Shown here: positions 46,481 to 56,135 of the stretch, piece by piece | How the letters are laid out: the number at the start of each line of letters is the position of its first letter | Position numbering within the stretch: the first letter of the stretch is position 1 | Assembly (NCBI GenBank): GCA_024642005.1 | Contig: JAHECA010000012.1 | Span: 1 to 64,000 of the forward strand | Reading direction: 5' to 3' | DNA: 64,000 nt | Source: Robiginitalea sp. | GTDB taxonomy: Bacteria; Bacteroidota; Bacteroidia; Flavobacteriales; Flavobacteriaceae | Position numbers and translations under genes: made by a program | Notes under the pieces: generated by a model | What the model was told of the DNA's origin: nothing | The model's database searches: none | What the model saw: the letters and a program-made list of their open reading frames with translations, nothing else

Positions 46481-48355
46481 ATGTTCGTAGGAAATATCTT
46501 ATACGTGTTGAAGGGCACTATTGAAATACCGCAAGATTTCCTGCTTCGGCAACTGCCTCATCCTACGGCCGTTTTAAACACTCGTCTTGAGTTCCAGACG
46601 GCCAGTGACAGCTGGTTCGATTTTTTCGGCCTGCTGCGTCGCGATGTTGCGGGCAAACCTATCCTGGAGATTTTTCCGGAATCTTCCCCGGAGTGGCGGC
46701 AAGCCCTTCAAGACTGCCTTCGGGGTAAACCGGAGGTAAGCGGCAGCAGGCATTTCATACATCCCGACCAAAAGGAATCCTGGTTCAAATGGGTCTGCTC
46801 TCCGTTCTTTGACACCGACGAAAACCCCGCCGGTATTATACTGCAAATAAGCGACGTGACCGAAGGTGTCAAACAGGAGATCAACCAGGAAAAGGTGCGG
46901 CTTATGCTGGAGGCACAATCTGAAAATGCACGCATCGGCAGCTGGTGGTACGAACAGCATTCCGGGATGCTGGAATGCAGCGCCATGACCCAAAAAATCC
47001 TGGGGGCCGGCGAAGCCGGCATCACCAACATGGAACAGCTCTTCCTGTACTTTCCGGGCGGCTTTTCCCGCAATACCTTCTCTATGGCAGTTTTTCAGGC
47101 CATGGAAAGCGGTAGGCCCTGGAATGAACAACTGGAACTGCTCACTCCCTGCGGCAAGGAATTGCAGATAATCGCCACAGGCCGGCCGATTATAAAAAAC
47201 GGCCGTCAGGTAGGCCTTCTGGGCACCTTTCTCGACATAACCGAATGGCACCGCTCCAACCAGAAAATGCGGGAGAGCGAGGCCCTGCTGCGCACGGTGG
47301 TAGACAACCTGCCCCTGAATGTCTACATTAAAGACCTCGATTTCCGGAAAATACTGGTAAACAAACAGGAGTGTCGTTTTATGGGAGTTTCGCACCCCGA
47401 CGAGCTGCTGGGCAAGGACGATTTTGAACTGTACCCGGAAGAAATGGCGCGCACCTTGCAGCAGGAAGACCTCTACGTGATGGACAACCAGAAGACCATT
47501 CTGGGCAAGGAATCGCTGCTTACAAAAAAAGACGGCTCCCAAACCTATTTCCTGACCTCAAAAATTCCCTTGTACAATGAAGAACAGGAAGTATATGGCC
47601 TCATGGGGATCAGCATGGACATATCCGAGCTGAAAGACAAGGAGACTGAACTGCGCAACCTGATCGAAGTTACCTCCCAGCAAAACAAGAAACTGATCAA
47701 TTTTGCCCATATCGTCTCCCACAACCTGCGCTCGCATTCGGCCAACTTCTCGATGCTGCTCGAATTCCTGAACCAGGAGCAGGGCGAAATGGAGAAACGC
47801 CAGATATTGGGAATGCTCACCCAGGCCTCTGACAACCTGCTCGAGACACTCGACAACCTGAACCAGGTGGTAGCCATCAATACCCAGGTACATCTCGAAA
47901 AAAGCGCGGTTCCTTTGCGCAAGGCAGTCCAAGCCGTTGTAAAAAAGCACCAGGCCACCCTGGCCCGAAATCAGGCAACGGTCTTTACTGAAATACCGAA
48001 AGACCTCACTGTTCGTGTTGTACCTGAGTACTTCGACAACATCCTGGCCAACCTGCTCTCGAATGCCTTGAAATACCGCCATCCCGACCGAGACCCTGAA
48101 ATCAGCCTCGGTGTGGAAAAGGTGCGCGGGTATACGGTGCTTTCGGTTGCAGACAACGGGCTGGGAATAGACCTCAAGAAAAACGGTGCCAAACTCTTTG
48201 GCATGTACAAAACATTTCACGAACACCCTGAAGCCCGGGGTATCGGGCTGTTTATCTGCAAGAACCAGATCGAGGCCATGGGGGGCAACATCAAGGCCCA
48301 CAGCCAGGTAGGTACAGGCACCAACTTCAAAATCTATATCAATGACCGCGACTGA
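46481..48355 (+). CDS. PAS-PAS-PAS sensor histidine kinase
   Basis: From the ATG at 46481 the protein is 624 aa and soluble (no clear membrane helix). Three PAS domains lie at about 15-130, 135-255 and 265-390 ('LNVYIKDLDFRKILVNKQE' in the third). The phospho-acceptor is H414 in 'FAHIVSHNLRSHS'. The ATPase motifs are N-box 'NILANLLSNALKYRH', 'ADNGLGIDL' and 'ARGIGLFICK'. A TTG ten codons upstream was rejected in favour of ATG. Its 3' end overlaps the receiver gene by 14 bp. The signal is unknown; PAS sensing of a small molecule or redox state is possible. Confidence 0.92.
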   Translation: MFVGNILYVLKGTIEIPQDFLLRQLPHPTAVLNTRLEFQTASDSWFDFFGLLRRDVAGKPILEIFPESSPEWRQALQDCLRGKPEVSGSRHFIHPDQKESWFKWVCSPFFDTDENPAGIILQISDVTEGVKQEINQEKVRLMLEAQSENARIGSWWYEQHSGMLECSAMTQKILGAGEAGITNMEQLFLYFPGGFSRNTFSMAVFQAMESGRPWNEQLELLTPCGKELQIIATGRPIIKNGRQVGLLGTFLDITEWHRSNQKMRESEALLRTVVDNLPLNVYIKDLDFRKILVNKQECRFMGVSHPDELLGKDDFELYPEEMARTLQQEDLYVMDNQKTILGKESLLTKKDGSQTYFLTSKIPLYNEEQEVYGLMGISMDISELKDKETELRNLIEVTSQQNKKLINFAHIVSHNLRSHSANFSMLLEFLNQEQGEMEKRQILGMLTQASDNLLETLDNLNQVVAINTQVHLEKSAVPLRKAVQAVVKKHQATLARNQATVFTEIPKDLTVRVVPEYFDNILANLLSNALKYRHPDRDPEISLGVEKVRGYTVLSVADNGLGIDLKKNGAKLFGMYKTFHEHPEARGIGLFICKNQIEAMGGNIKAHSQVGTGTNFKIYINDRD

Positions 48356-48743
48356 TGCTATTTATATTGTGGACGACGATCCGATTACCGTTTTCGGCAT
48401 CCGAAAAATGCTGCAAAGCCTCTATCCGGATCGCCCCATCCATACCTTTGCCAACGGGAGACAGGCCCTCGATGCCGTGAAAGCCGCCAGCGATGCCGGC
48501 AACCTGCCCGAGGTAATCTTTCTCGACATCAACATGCCCATCATGGATGGCTGGCAGTTCCTGGAAGCCTTTATCAGGCTGCCGATTGAGAGCCCAATAC
48601 GGGTCAATATTGTGACCTCTTCCATAGACCCCTTCGATTACAACCAGTGGCAGCACTTCAAATCGCGCTCGCACCACATCATCGATTTCCGCAACAAACC
48701 CCTTAAGCGCGAAGAGCTGGCCGCAATAATACGGGCTGCATAA
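48342..48743 (+). CDS. Single-domain response regulator (receiver only)
   Basis: This 133-aa CheY-like protein has acidic residues in 'YIVDDDPITV', the phospho-acceptor Asp in 'VIFLDINMPIMDGW', the Thr/Ser switch in 'NIVTSS', and Lys in 'FRNKPLKREEL'. There is no output domain, so it must act by protein contact or phosphotransfer. It is translationally coupled to the PAS kinase (14-bp overlap), its likely partner. Confidence 0.95.
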   Translation: MTATDAIYIVDDDPITVFGIRKMLQSLYPDRPIHTFANGRQALDAVKAASDAGNLPEVIFLDINMPIMDGWQFLEAFIRLPIESPIRVNIVTSSIDPFDYNQWQHFKSRSHHIIDFRNKPLKREELAAIIRAA

Positions 48744-48761
48744 GCGGCAGCGGTTTTTTGG

Positions 48762-48769
48762 TACCTTTG
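48762..48769 (+). promoter_or_regulatory. -7 box for the M14 peptidase gene
   Basis: TACCTTTG matches TAnnTTTG, 19 bp after the receiver stop. Transcription would start near 48775, about 24 bases before the ATG at 48799. No good -33 element is visible. Confidence 0.55.
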
Positions 48770-48798
48770 CTTGAAGAAGCTGCCAAAACAAACTGCCT

Positions 48799-50544
48799 AT
48801 GGACCCGCGCAAGTGGTTAGTACCGTGCCTGATGGCACTGCTTGTTTCCTGCGAAAAAAAAGCCGAAGACCAACGGGAAGCCTTCCCGACTCCTTTTGAA
48901 CTGGGCAATGGCAATACCACGGCAACCTATGCGGAAACCCTGGAATTCTACAGGAAGCTGGCCCGGGAATTCCCGGCCATCAACATGCAAACCCTCGGGC
49001 CCACCGACAGCGGGGAACCCCTGCACCTGATCACCTACAATCCGGAGGGCAACTTCAATTTCCAGCGGCTCGGAGCCGACAAGGTCGTGGTGCTCATCCT
49101 CAATGGCATCCATCCCGGCGAACCCGACGGCATCGATGCCAGCATGCAGCTCATGCGCGACCTGGCCTCAGGGTCCATAACCATCCCTGAAGGCGTTATA
49201 CCGGCAGTGGTGCCGGTGTACAATATCGGCGGAGCCCTGCAGCGCAACAGCCATACCCGGGTCAACCAGAACGGGCCCGAACAATACGGTTTCAGGGGCA
49301 ATGCCCGCAACTACGATCTCAACCGCGATTTTATCAAGATGGATACGCGCAACGCGGCTTCCTTTGTTGAACTCTTCCATTTGGTGCAACCTGACCTGTT
49401 CCTGGATACACATGTAAGCAATGGGGCAGATTACAGCTATACCCTGACCCACCTGTTTACCCAGCAGGATAAATTGGGCGGGGACCTGGGTACTTTCCAG
49501 GACCAGACCCTGCGCCCTGAACTCGAAGCGGCCCTGGAGGGGAAGGGTTGGGAAATGACCCCTTATGTGAACGTATACAACCGTTCTCCCGATTTGGGAT
49601 TTACCCAGTTTATGGACTCTCCCCGCTACTCCACCGGCTATGCTGCCCTGTGGAACGTACCCGGGCTCATGCTCGAAACCCATATGCTCAAGCCCTACTC
49701 CCAGCGCGTATCCGGTACCTATGATGTCCTCTACAGCTTCCTCCACCTGGCCGCCCGGCATAAAGAAAGCCTGCAAAGTCTGCGCGACGCCAGCGCCGCA
49801 CGGTTGAAAGGCGGGGCCTATTACCCGCTGGGTTGGGTAATAGACAGCACACGTAGCCGCACCCTGCTCTTTAAAGGGTTCGAATCAGAAAATCCGGTGA
49901 GCCAGGTTACCGGTCTTCCCCGACTCCGGTACGACCCTGCCCGGCCCTATATCCGCGAAGTAACCTACTACGACGGCTTCCGGGCCACCGATTCGGTGCG
50001 CATCCCCACCGCCTACCTCCTGCCCCGCCAATGGGAAACGGTTCGGGATCGCCTTGACCGAAATAATATCCGTTACCGTGCTCTGGAACGCGACACGGTT
50101 TTGGACGTGACCTCATACCGCATAGCCGCCTACCAGACTTACCCGCGGCCGTTCGAAGGGCATTACCCGCACTACGGCACACGGGTAGAGGCAACACGCG
50201 TGCAACAGGCCTTCCGGGCAGGCGACCTGCTTATCCCCACCGACCAGGCAGGGGTGCGCTATTTGCTGGAAACCCTCGAACCACAGGGCGTGGATTCCTT
50301 TTTCAACTGGAATTTCTTCGACACCGTCCTGCAACAGAAAGAGGGGTTCTCCCCTTATGTTTTTGAAGATCTTGCCGCCCGCATGCTGGCAGCCGACAGC
50401 CTGCTCCAACAGGCCTTCGAAGAGGCCCGTCAGGCCGATCCCGAAATGGCTGAAGACCCCTATGCCCAGCTCGACTGGATCTACCGGCATAGCCCGTACT
50501 ACGAGCCCGCGCATCTGCACTATCCGGTTTTCAGGCTGGAATAA
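48799..50544 (+). CDS. M14-family zinc carboxypeptidase lipoprotein
   Basis: This 581-aa protein has a lipoprotein signal with the lipobox LVSC at residues 15-18, so it is probably anchored to a membrane. Zinc ligands are seen in 'NGIHPGEPDGIDASM' (HxxE) and the histidine of 'LDTHVSNGADYSY'. 'NARNYDLNRDFIKMDTRNA' carries the arginine/asparagine pair that binds the substrate carboxylate. The roughly 230-residue C-terminal extension beyond the peptidase domain has no family I recognise. It converges with the NUDIX gene. Confidence 0.88.
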   Translation: MDPRKWLVPCLMALLVSCEKKAEDQREAFPTPFELGNGNTTATYAETLEFYRKLAREFPAINMQTLGPTDSGEPLHLITYNPEGNFNFQRLGADKVVVLILNGIHPGEPDGIDASMQLMRDLASGSITIPEGVIPAVVPVYNIGGALQRNSHTRVNQNGPEQYGFRGNARNYDLNRDFIKMDTRNAASFVELFHLVQPDLFLDTHVSNGADYSYTLTHLFTQQDKLGGDLGTFQDQTLRPELEAALEGKGWEMTPYVNVYNRSPDLGFTQFMDSPRYSTGYAALWNVPGLMLETHMLKPYSQRVSGTYDVLYSFLHLAARHKESLQSLRDASAARLKGGAYYPLGWVIDSTRSRTLLFKGFESENPVSQVTGLPRLRYDPARPYIREVTYYDGFRATDSVRIPTAYLLPRQWETVRDRLDRNNIRYRALERDTVLDVTSYRIAAYQTYPRPFEGHYPHYGTRVEATRVQQAFRAGDLLIPTDQAGVRYLLETLEPQGVDSFFNWNFFDTVLQQKEGFSPYVFEDLAARMLAADSLLQQAFEEARQADPEMAEDPYAQLDWIYRHSPYYEPAHLHYPVFRLE

Positions 50545-50552
50545 ATAAGAAT

Positions 50553-51149
50553 TTACAACTGGGGAGGTTCAAACAGGCTGCGGATGTTGGCATAGGAATT
50601 CTGAAGTGCCAGCTTGATCTTTACAGGGCCTTTCCACTTTACCTTCTCTATGCCCTCACTTGCTTCCCCGACCAATGTGCCGTTAAAATCGGTTTTCATG
50701 GCATACCAATGCACCTCCTTCAGCTTGAATTTGCCATTTCGCCTGAAGACGTGGTAGGTGGTGCGCAAAATATTTTCAATTTCGAGCCCCTGTACCCCGG
50801 TTTCTTCTTCTACTTCCCTGATGGCGCATTTTTCGAGGGGTTCGTTTTTCTTGCAAATGCCTTTGGGCAGGTCCCATTTGTCGAACCTGTAGATAAATAG
50901 CACCTTCCCTTTGGGATTGGTGACCACTCCGCCCGCAGCCACTACCAGGGGAATGTGTTCGGTAAATTTGTTGAGGATCTCGCTGTGGTTGGGATGGTAG
51001 ATAAACGCCTGGGAAAGTTTCTTTTTATACAGGGCCTCCACCGCAGTTTTGACAGCCTTCCCATTCATCGGGAAATACTCGCCATCCCCGGCCTCCCGTA
51101 TTTTGTCGGTCAAAATCAGAGGCCTGTCATTCACAAAAACTTTATACAT
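50553..51149 (-). CDS. NUDIX hydrolase
   Basis: This 198-aa protein has a complete Nudix box: 'GICKKNEPLEKCAIREVEEETGV' (G-x5-E-x7-REVEEETG), preceded by 'VVAAGGVVTNPKGKVLFIYRFDKWDLPK'. The N-terminal 60 residues ('MYKVFVNDRPLILTDK') are family-specific. The substrate (a nucleoside diphosphate derivative) cannot be predicted. It is divergent from pyrE with only 7 bp between the start codons. Confidence 0.92.
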   Translation of the reverse strand: MYKVFVNDRPLILTDKIREAGDGEYFPMNGKAVKTAVEALYKKKLSQAFIYHPNHSEILNKFTEHIPLVVAAGGVVTNPKGKVLFIYRFDKWDLPKGICKKNEPLEKCAIREVEEETGVQGLEIENILRTTYHVFRRNGKFKLKEVHWYAMKTDFNGTLVGEASEGIEKVKWKGPVKIKLALQNSYANIRSLFEPPQL

Positions 51150-51156
51150 TTACCAC

Positions 51157-51798
51157 ATGGTTTTAAACGAAGATACAGCACGTAAAACGGCAGAGCTATT
51201 GTTGCAAATAAATGCAATTAAATTAAAACCTGAAAATCCATTTACCTGGGCATCGGGATGGAAATCACCCATCTACTGCGACAACCGTATAATCCTCTCC
51301 CATCCGGAGATTCGGAAGTTTGTGGGCGAGCAACTCGCCAGGCAGGTTAAGGCCCTTTACGGCAAGCCCGACCTTATCGTGGGAGTGGCCACCGGTGCCA
51401 TAGGCATTGGCCTGCTGGTAGCCGAAAATCTGGGATTGCCCTTTGCCTACGTCAGGCCCGAGCCCAAATCGCACGGCCGCCAGAACCAGATCGAAGGGCA
51501 TGCCGAAGCCGGGCAACAGGTAGTGGTGATCGAAGACCTGGTGAGCACCGGGATGAGCAGCCTGAATGCAGTGAAAGCGCTGCGGGAGGCGGGCCTGCAG
51601 GTGCAGGGCATGCTGGCCATTTTCACCTACGGCTTTGACCTGGCCGGCCAGCGGTTCGCAGCGAGCGGCGTGCCCCTGAACACCCTCAGCGACTACCCGC
51701 ATCTGATCGCCCAGGCCTCAGCAAGCGGTTATATACTCGACAAACAATTGGAAACATTGCGGGCCTGGCGCGCCAACCCGCAGCAGTGGAACTCCTGA
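51157..51798 (+). CDS. pyrE: Orotate phosphoribosyltransferase
   Basis: From the ATG at 51157 the protein is 213 aa. It has 'FTWASGWKSPIYCDNR' (orotate and K-loop) and 'LIVGVATGAIGIGLLVAENLGLPFAYVRPEPKSHG'. The PRPP-binding 'VVVIEDLVSTGMSSLNAV' is intact. An earlier in-frame start would overlap the divergent NUDIX gene and was rejected. It makes OMP in pyrimidine synthesis. The SRPBCC gene starts 1 bp after its stop. Confidence 0.96.
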   Translation: MVLNEDTARKTAELLLQINAIKLKPENPFTWASGWKSPIYCDNRIILSHPEIRKFVGEQLARQVKALYGKPDLIVGVATGAIGIGLLVAENLGLPFAYVRPEPKSHGRQNQIEGHAEAGQQVVVIEDLVSTGMSSLNAVKALREAGLQVQGMLAIFTYGFDLAGQRFAASGVPLNTLSDYPHLIAQASASGYILDKQLETLRAWRANPQQWNS

Positions 51799-51799
51799 T

Positions 51800-52192
51800 A
51801 TGCACATTGAATCACCCGCGGTACGGCTCCGAAAAAGCCGGCAAGAAGTTTACGAATATCTGACCCGCCTCGAGAATTTCGAGCAGCTGATGCCCGACAA
51901 CATCCAGACCTTCGAGGTGCTGGACCCGGATACCTTTCGCTTTGCCCTGAAGGGAATGCCCGAAATCGTGCTGAAGCGCAAACAGCAAAATCCGTACGAC
52001 CAAATCGTACTGGGGGCCGCCAGCGACAAGCTCCCCTTTACCCTGAAGGCCGACCTGAGGGAAGTAGCCCCGCAGGAAACCGAAGTGGGTCTTAGCTTTG
52101 AAGGTGAATTCAACGCCATGATGGCCATGATGATCAAGGGACCCATCACCAATTTCCTGGGTACCCTCAGCCAGAAGCTCTCCGCCATCTGA
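51800..52192 (+). CDS. SRPBCC (START/Bet v1-like) domain protein
   Basis: This 130-aa protein begins 'MHIESPAVRLRKSRQEVYEYLTRLENFEQLMPDNIQTFEV', the pattern of polyketide-cyclase/START-like ligand-binding folds. It ends with a long C-terminal helix ('NAMMAMMIKGPITNFLGTLSQKLSAI'). No catalytic residues are evident. It is co-transcribed with pyrE (1-bp gap), an arrangement found in other flavobacteria; the ligand is unknown. Confidence 0.85.
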   Translation: MHIESPAVRLRKSRQEVYEYLTRLENFEQLMPDNIQTFEVLDPDTFRFALKGMPEIVLKRKQQNPYDQIVLGAASDKLPFTLKADLREVAPQETEVGLSFEGEFNAMMAMMIKGPITNFLGTLSQKLSAI

Positions 52193-52198
52193 TTCCTT

Positions 52199-52930
52199 TC
52201 AGTAGTGCATGCGCACGCCCTGGAAGTCGAAGGTCTGACGCACCCCTTTTTCCACCTCTACAATCAGCTGGCCATCCGGGCTCACACCGCGGATGATACC
52301 CGGGAACTGTCGGCCGTCCGGCCCGCTGAAAGTGGCCGGTCGGTCTTTGCGGAAGAGCCGGGCCTCATACGCCCCACATTGCTCCTCAAAGGCAGTCTGG
52401 GGCAGGTTGCCAAGAGCATGGGCGAGGGTATCACAAAGTTGGTAGAGCAAGCCCTCCAGGTCGAAGTCCCGGCCCGAAACAAGACGCAGGGAGGATGCCC
52501 CCGGCAGGGCAGCAAACGATACCTGATTTACGTTAAGGCCAATGCCGATAATGCTGTGTGCCAGGCGAGTACCTTTCAGGTGGTTTTCAATCAGCACCCC
52601 GCAGAGCTTTCGGGAGCCTGACAGAATGTCGTTTGGCCATTTGATGCGCAACTCGGGTACCGAATGTGCGGCCAAAGCGTCGTAAATAGCCATTGAGACG
52701 GCCATATTCAAGCGAAAGTGATCACTGGCCTGCAGGCTGTCAAACTTTTTCAAGACACTGAATGTAAGGTTTTTACCCTTTTCAGCATGCCAGGCGCGAC
52801 CGGGCTGGCCGCGGCCCTGAGTCTGTTCCAGAGCCCAGACCACCGTGAAGTCGGAAACCGGTTCAGATGTCATTTTGCGCCTCAGGAAACCGTTGGTGGA
52901 ATCCGTGGCATTAAGTTTGATTACTTGCAT
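52199..52930 (-). CDS. birA: Biotin--[acetyl-CoA-carboxylase] ligase
   Basis: From the ATG at 52930 the protein is 243 aa. It has the ligase motifs 'LNATDSTNGFLRR', 'QTQGRGQPGRAWH' (biotinyl-AMP loop), 'IKWPNDILSGSRKLCGVLIE' and 'IIGIGLNVNQVSF'. There is no N-terminal HTH, so this is a group I BirA without repressor function. A TTG start seven codons earlier is possible but less likely. It is divergent from rsfS and converges with the SRPBCC gene. Confidence 0.93.
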   Translation of the reverse strand: MQVIKLNATDSTNGFLRRKMTSEPVSDFTVVWALEQTQGRGQPGRAWHAEKGKNLTFSVLKKFDSLQASDHFRLNMAVSMAIYDALAAHSVPELRIKWPNDILSGSRKLCGVLIENHLKGTRLAHSIIGIGLNVNQVSFAALPGASSLRLVSGRDFDLEGLLYQLCDTLAHALGNLPQTAFEEQCGAYEARLFRKDRPATFSGPDGRQFPGIIRGVSPDGQLIVEVEKGVRQTFDFQGVRMHY

Positions 52931-52991
52931 GGAGTCGGTTTTCAGGCGCAAGCTTATGTTAAAAACCGTACCTGAAAAAGCAAAAAAACAA

Positions 52992-52999
52992 TAACTTTG
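52992..52999 (+). promoter_or_regulatory. -7 box of the rsfS-ftsH promoter
   Basis: TAACTTTG matches TAnnTTTG, 19 bp before the rsfS ATG. The region upstream is A-rich and lacks a clear TTTG at -33. It likely drives rsfS, ftsH and the tightly linked genes after them. Confidence 0.6.
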
Positions 53000-53018
53000 C
53001 AGAAACTAAAACTTTTGA

Positions 53019-53396
53019 ATGCAGAAAAGGAAAGCCAGTGCTGATGAATTGATTGCCTTAATTTTACATGGTATAGAAGAAGTTAAAGGACAAGACATTA
53101 ACCTGCTCGACCTACGGGCCATTGACAATACCGTTTGCGACTACTTCATCATTTGCAGCGGAACCTCCAACACCCACGTCAAAGCCATCGTAAATTCCAT
53201 CCAAAAAACGGTCAGCAAAGCGATTCAAGACAAACCCTGGCATGTGGAAGGCGCCGATAACGCCGAATGGGTGCTGATCGACTACATAAATGTGGTGGTG
53301 CACGTTTTTCAAAAACACATTCGGGAGTACTACGACATCGAAGGCCTCTGGGGCGATGCCCAGGTCACTTTGGTGGAAAGCAGCTATAATCAATAG
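53019..53396 (+). CDS. rsfS: Ribosomal silencing factor RsfS
   Basis: This 125-aa protein of the Iojap/RsfS family has 'IKGQDINLLDLR'-like 'VKGQDINLLDLRAIDNTVCDYFIICSGTSNTHVKAI' and 'DKPWHVEGADNAEWVLIDYINVVVHVF' with the conserved tail 'REYYDIEGLWGDA'. It binds L14 and blocks subunit joining when nutrients are scarce. It lies 5 bp before ftsH. Confidence 0.96.
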   Translation: MQKRKASADELIALILHGIEEVKGQDINLLDLRAIDNTVCDYFIICSGTSNTHVKAIVNSIQKTVSKAIQDKPWHVEGADNAEWVLIDYINVVVHVFQKHIREYYDIEGLWGDAQVTLVESSYNQ

Positions 53397-53401
53397 AAAA
53401 C

Positions 53402-55462
53402 ATGTCAAAAGAGAATAAGACCCAACAAAAAAAGCCGCGTTTCAGCTCCTGGTGGATCTATGGGCTGATCTTCCTTTTTTTGATCGGTTTCCAGATCTTC
53501 GGCAGCGACAGTCTGTCGCCGAGCCATAAGACCACTACCTCCGAATTACAGGAATTTTTGCGCAACGGCGATATCGATAAAATATTGATCATCACCAATA
53601 CACGCCAGGCCAAAGTGTTCCTGACCGAGGAAGCCCTTAAAAAGGACGTGCACAAAGACGTGGCCAGCCAGCCCTTTTCGCTATCTACGGCCAATGCACC
53701 CAATTACGTGCTCGACTACGGCGACCTGCAGAACTTTGAGAATGATATCAAGAAAATAAAGCAGGAGAACAATCTCGACACAGTGGTCGACTACACCACC
53801 GAGTCGAACCTGTTTACCGAATTGCTGTTCACCATTTTACCCTTCGTGCTCATTATCGGCATCTGGATTTACCTGATGCGGCGCATGTCGGGCGGAGCCG
53901 GCGGCGGCGCAGGGGGCCAGATCTTCAACATCGGCAAATCCAAGGCCAAGCTCTTCGACGAGAAAACCGACACCCGTACTTCCTTTAAGGACGTAGCCGG
54001 GCTGGAAGGGGCCAAGGAAGAGGTTGAAGAAATTGTGGAGTTCCTGAAAAACCCCGACAAGTATACCTCCCTGGGGGGTAAGATCCCCAAAGGCGCTTTG
54101 CTTGTAGGCCCTCCCGGCACAGGTAAAACCCTGCTGGCCAAGGCAGTGGCCGGAGAGGCCAAAGTGCCCTTTTTCTCCCTCTCGGGTTCCGATTTTGTGG
54201 AAATGTTCGTGGGGGTGGGCGCCTCACGGGTACGCGACCTCTTTAAACAGGCCAAGGAAAAATCCCCCGCCATTATCTTTATCGACGAGATCGACGCCAT
54301 CGGGCGGGCCCGGGGCAAGAACAATTTTACCGGTTCGAACGACGAGCGCGAAAACACGCTCAACCAGCTGCTCACCGAGATGGACGGCTTCGGCACCAAT
54401 ACCAATGTGATCGTGCTCGCGGCCACCAACCGGGCCGACGTGCTCGACAAGGCCCTGATGCGCGCCGGCCGCTTTGACCGCCAGATTTATGTAGACCTAC
54501 CAGACATCAGGGAACGGAAAGAAATTTTCGAGGTGCACCTGAGGCCCATCAAAACGGCCGAAACCCTCGACCTTGACTTTCTGGCCCGCCAGACCCCGGG
54601 CTTTTCCGGCGCCGACATCGCCAATGTGTGCAACGAGGCAGCCCTGATTGCTGCCCGGAAGGAAAAAAAGGCAGTGACCAAGCAAGATTTCCTGGACGCG
54701 GTAGACCGCATCGTGGGAGGGCTCGAGAAAAAGAACAAGATCATTACCCCTGAAGAAAAGCGCACCATTGCCTACCACGAGGCAGGCCACGCCACGGTGA
54801 GCTGGATGCTGGAACACGCCGCCCCTCTGGTGAAGGTGACCATTGTGCCCCGCGGACAGTCGCTGGGCGCCGCCTGGTACCTGCCCGAAGAGCGCCTGCT
54901 GGTTCGGCCCGAACAGATGAAGGACGAGATGTGCGCCACCCTGGGCGGGCGTGCCGCCGAGAAGGTGATTTTCGACCGGATCTCTACCGGGGCCCTGAGC
55001 GACCTGGAGAAAGTGACCAAACAGGCCCGGGCCATGGTAACCATTTACGGGCTCAACGATGAGATCGGGAACATAACCTATTACGACTCTTCCGGACAAA
55101 CCGAATACGGGTTTACCAAACCCTACAGTGAAGAAACTGCCCAGAAAATTGACAGGGAGATTTCCCTGATCGTCGAGGAGCAATACGCCCGTGCCATTGA
55201 GGTGCTTCGGGAGAACAAGGATAAATTGATTGAGCTGGCAGAGCGACTGCTGGAAAAAGAAGTTATCTTTAAAGAAGATCTGGAAAAGATTTTCGGCAAG
55301 CGGCCTTTCGAAAAGTTTGATAAATTAGGCCAGGAAAAAGCCATTAGCGTACCCGAAGCGGACAAACCGTCAGACGGCCAGGATGCCACCCTGCCGGCCG
55401 GCGCCCCCGAAACAGATGCGCAGACCGAAGCGGAAGAGAATCCCGTGGAGGAGAAGGGTTGA
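53402..55462 (+). CDS. ftsH: ATP-dependent zinc metalloprotease FtsH
   Basis: This 686-aa inner-membrane AAA+ protease has membrane helices at about 17-36 and 140-160 flanking a periplasmic domain. Walker A GPPGTGKT is at residues 236-243, with Walker B '[11 protein letters not shown]' and an SRH region. The zinc site HEAGH is at residues 459-463. The C-terminal 35 residues are an acidic, low-complexity tail. It degrades damaged membrane proteins and unstable regulators. It follows rsfS by 5 bp; a 57-bp gap with a GC-rich short hairpin precedes the LUD gene. Confidence 0.98.
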   Translation: MSKENKTQQKKPRFSSWWIYGLIFLFLIGFQIFGSDSLSPSHKTTTSELQEFLRNGDIDKILIITNTRQAKVFLTEEALKKDVHKDVASQPFSLSTANAPNYVLDYGDLQNFENDIKKIKQENNLDTVVDYTTESNLFTELLFTILPFVLIIGIWIYLMRRMSGGAGGGAGGQIFNIGKSKAKLFDEKTDTRTSFKDVAGLEGAKEEVEEIVEFLKNPDKYTSLGGKIPKGALLVGPPGTGKTLLAKAVAGEAKVPFFSLSGSDFVEMFVGVGASRVRDLFKQAKEKSPAIIFIDEIDAIGRARGKNNFTGSNDERENTLNQLLTEMDGFGTNTNVIVLAATNRADVLDKALMRAGRFDRQIYVDLPDIRERKEIFEVHLRPIKTAETLDLDFLARQTPGFSGADIANVCNEAALIAARKEKKAVTKQDFLDAVDRIVGGLEKKNKIITPEEKRTIAYHEAGHATVSWMLEHAAPLVKVTIVPRGQSLGAAWYLPEERLLVRPEQMKDEMCATLGGRAAEKVIFDRISTGALSDLEKVTKQARAMVTIYGLNDEIGNITYYDSSGQTEYGFTKPYSEETAQKIDREISLIVEEQYARAIEVLRENKDKLIELAERLLEKEVIFKEDLEKIFGKRPFEKFDKLGQEKAISVPEADKPSDGQDATLPAGAPETDAQTEAEENPVEEKG

Positions 55463-55519
55463 GGGCATCCCCGCCCGGAGCCGCCTAAGGCGGTCCCAAA
55501 AGGGGATTAATTGCACGGA

Positions 55520-56134
55520 ATGGGTTTATTTGACAAACTTTTCGGGGGAGGTAAAAAGGTGAAACGTTCCAAAGAAACGGTTCAGACCCGGGGCGTGCAT
55601 ATGCCCGACCTCAAAATTCCGGTAGACGAGAAATTTACCATCCAGTTCAAAAAGAACGGGGGCAAATTTATCTATTGCGACAATTTCGCGGAGGTTCTGG
55701 AAGCCCTGAAAAACATCATTCACGAAAACAACTGGCAGCAGGCCGCCTTTTTTACGCTGAACCCGGCCCTGAAGCAGCGGTTCGCAGGCGAGCAGATCCC
55801 CTTTTCAGACACCCTTGCCGGCGCCCCTATTTTCTTCACTGCATGCGAACACCTGGTGGCTCAGAACGGTTCCATTTTGGTGAGCTCCAACCAGCTCCAG
55901 GAGTTGAAATTGTACGAAATTCCCGAAAACGTGATCGTTTTCGCCACTACCAGCCAACTGGTAGACAGCATCAGTGACGGCCTGAAAATCATTAAAAAGA
56001 AGTACAAGAACCAGATCCCGGCAAACATCACCACCCTGAAGCATTTTCAACCCACAACTGAGAATGCGAAGGATTTCCTGACCTACGGGAGCAGTTCCAA
56101 GCATCTTTACCTCCTGTTACTGGAAGATCTGTAA
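55520..56134 (+). CDS. LUD-domain protein (LutC/YkgG-like)
   Basis: From the ATG at 55520 the protein is 204 aa. The LUD fold is recognisable from 'CDNFAEVLEALKNIIHENN', 'ACEHLVAQNGSILVSSNQL' and 'ATTSQLVDSISDGLKIIKKKY'. LutC-type proteins belong to the lactate-oxidising LutABC complex, but no lutA or lutB is nearby. Instead it sits between ftsH and cdsA, so a different role is likely. A TTG three codons earlier is an alternative start. Confidence 0.8.
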   Translation: MGLFDKLFGGGKKVKRSKETVQTRGVHMPDLKIPVDEKFTIQFKKNGGKFIYCDNFAEVLEALKNIIHENNWQQAAFFTLNPALKQRFAGEQIPFSDTLAGAPIFFTACEHLVAQNGSILVSSNQLQELKLYEIPENVIVFATTSQLVDSISDGLKIIKKKYKNQIPANITTLKHFQPTTENAKDFLTYGSSSKHLYLLLLEDL

Positions 56135-56135
56135 T

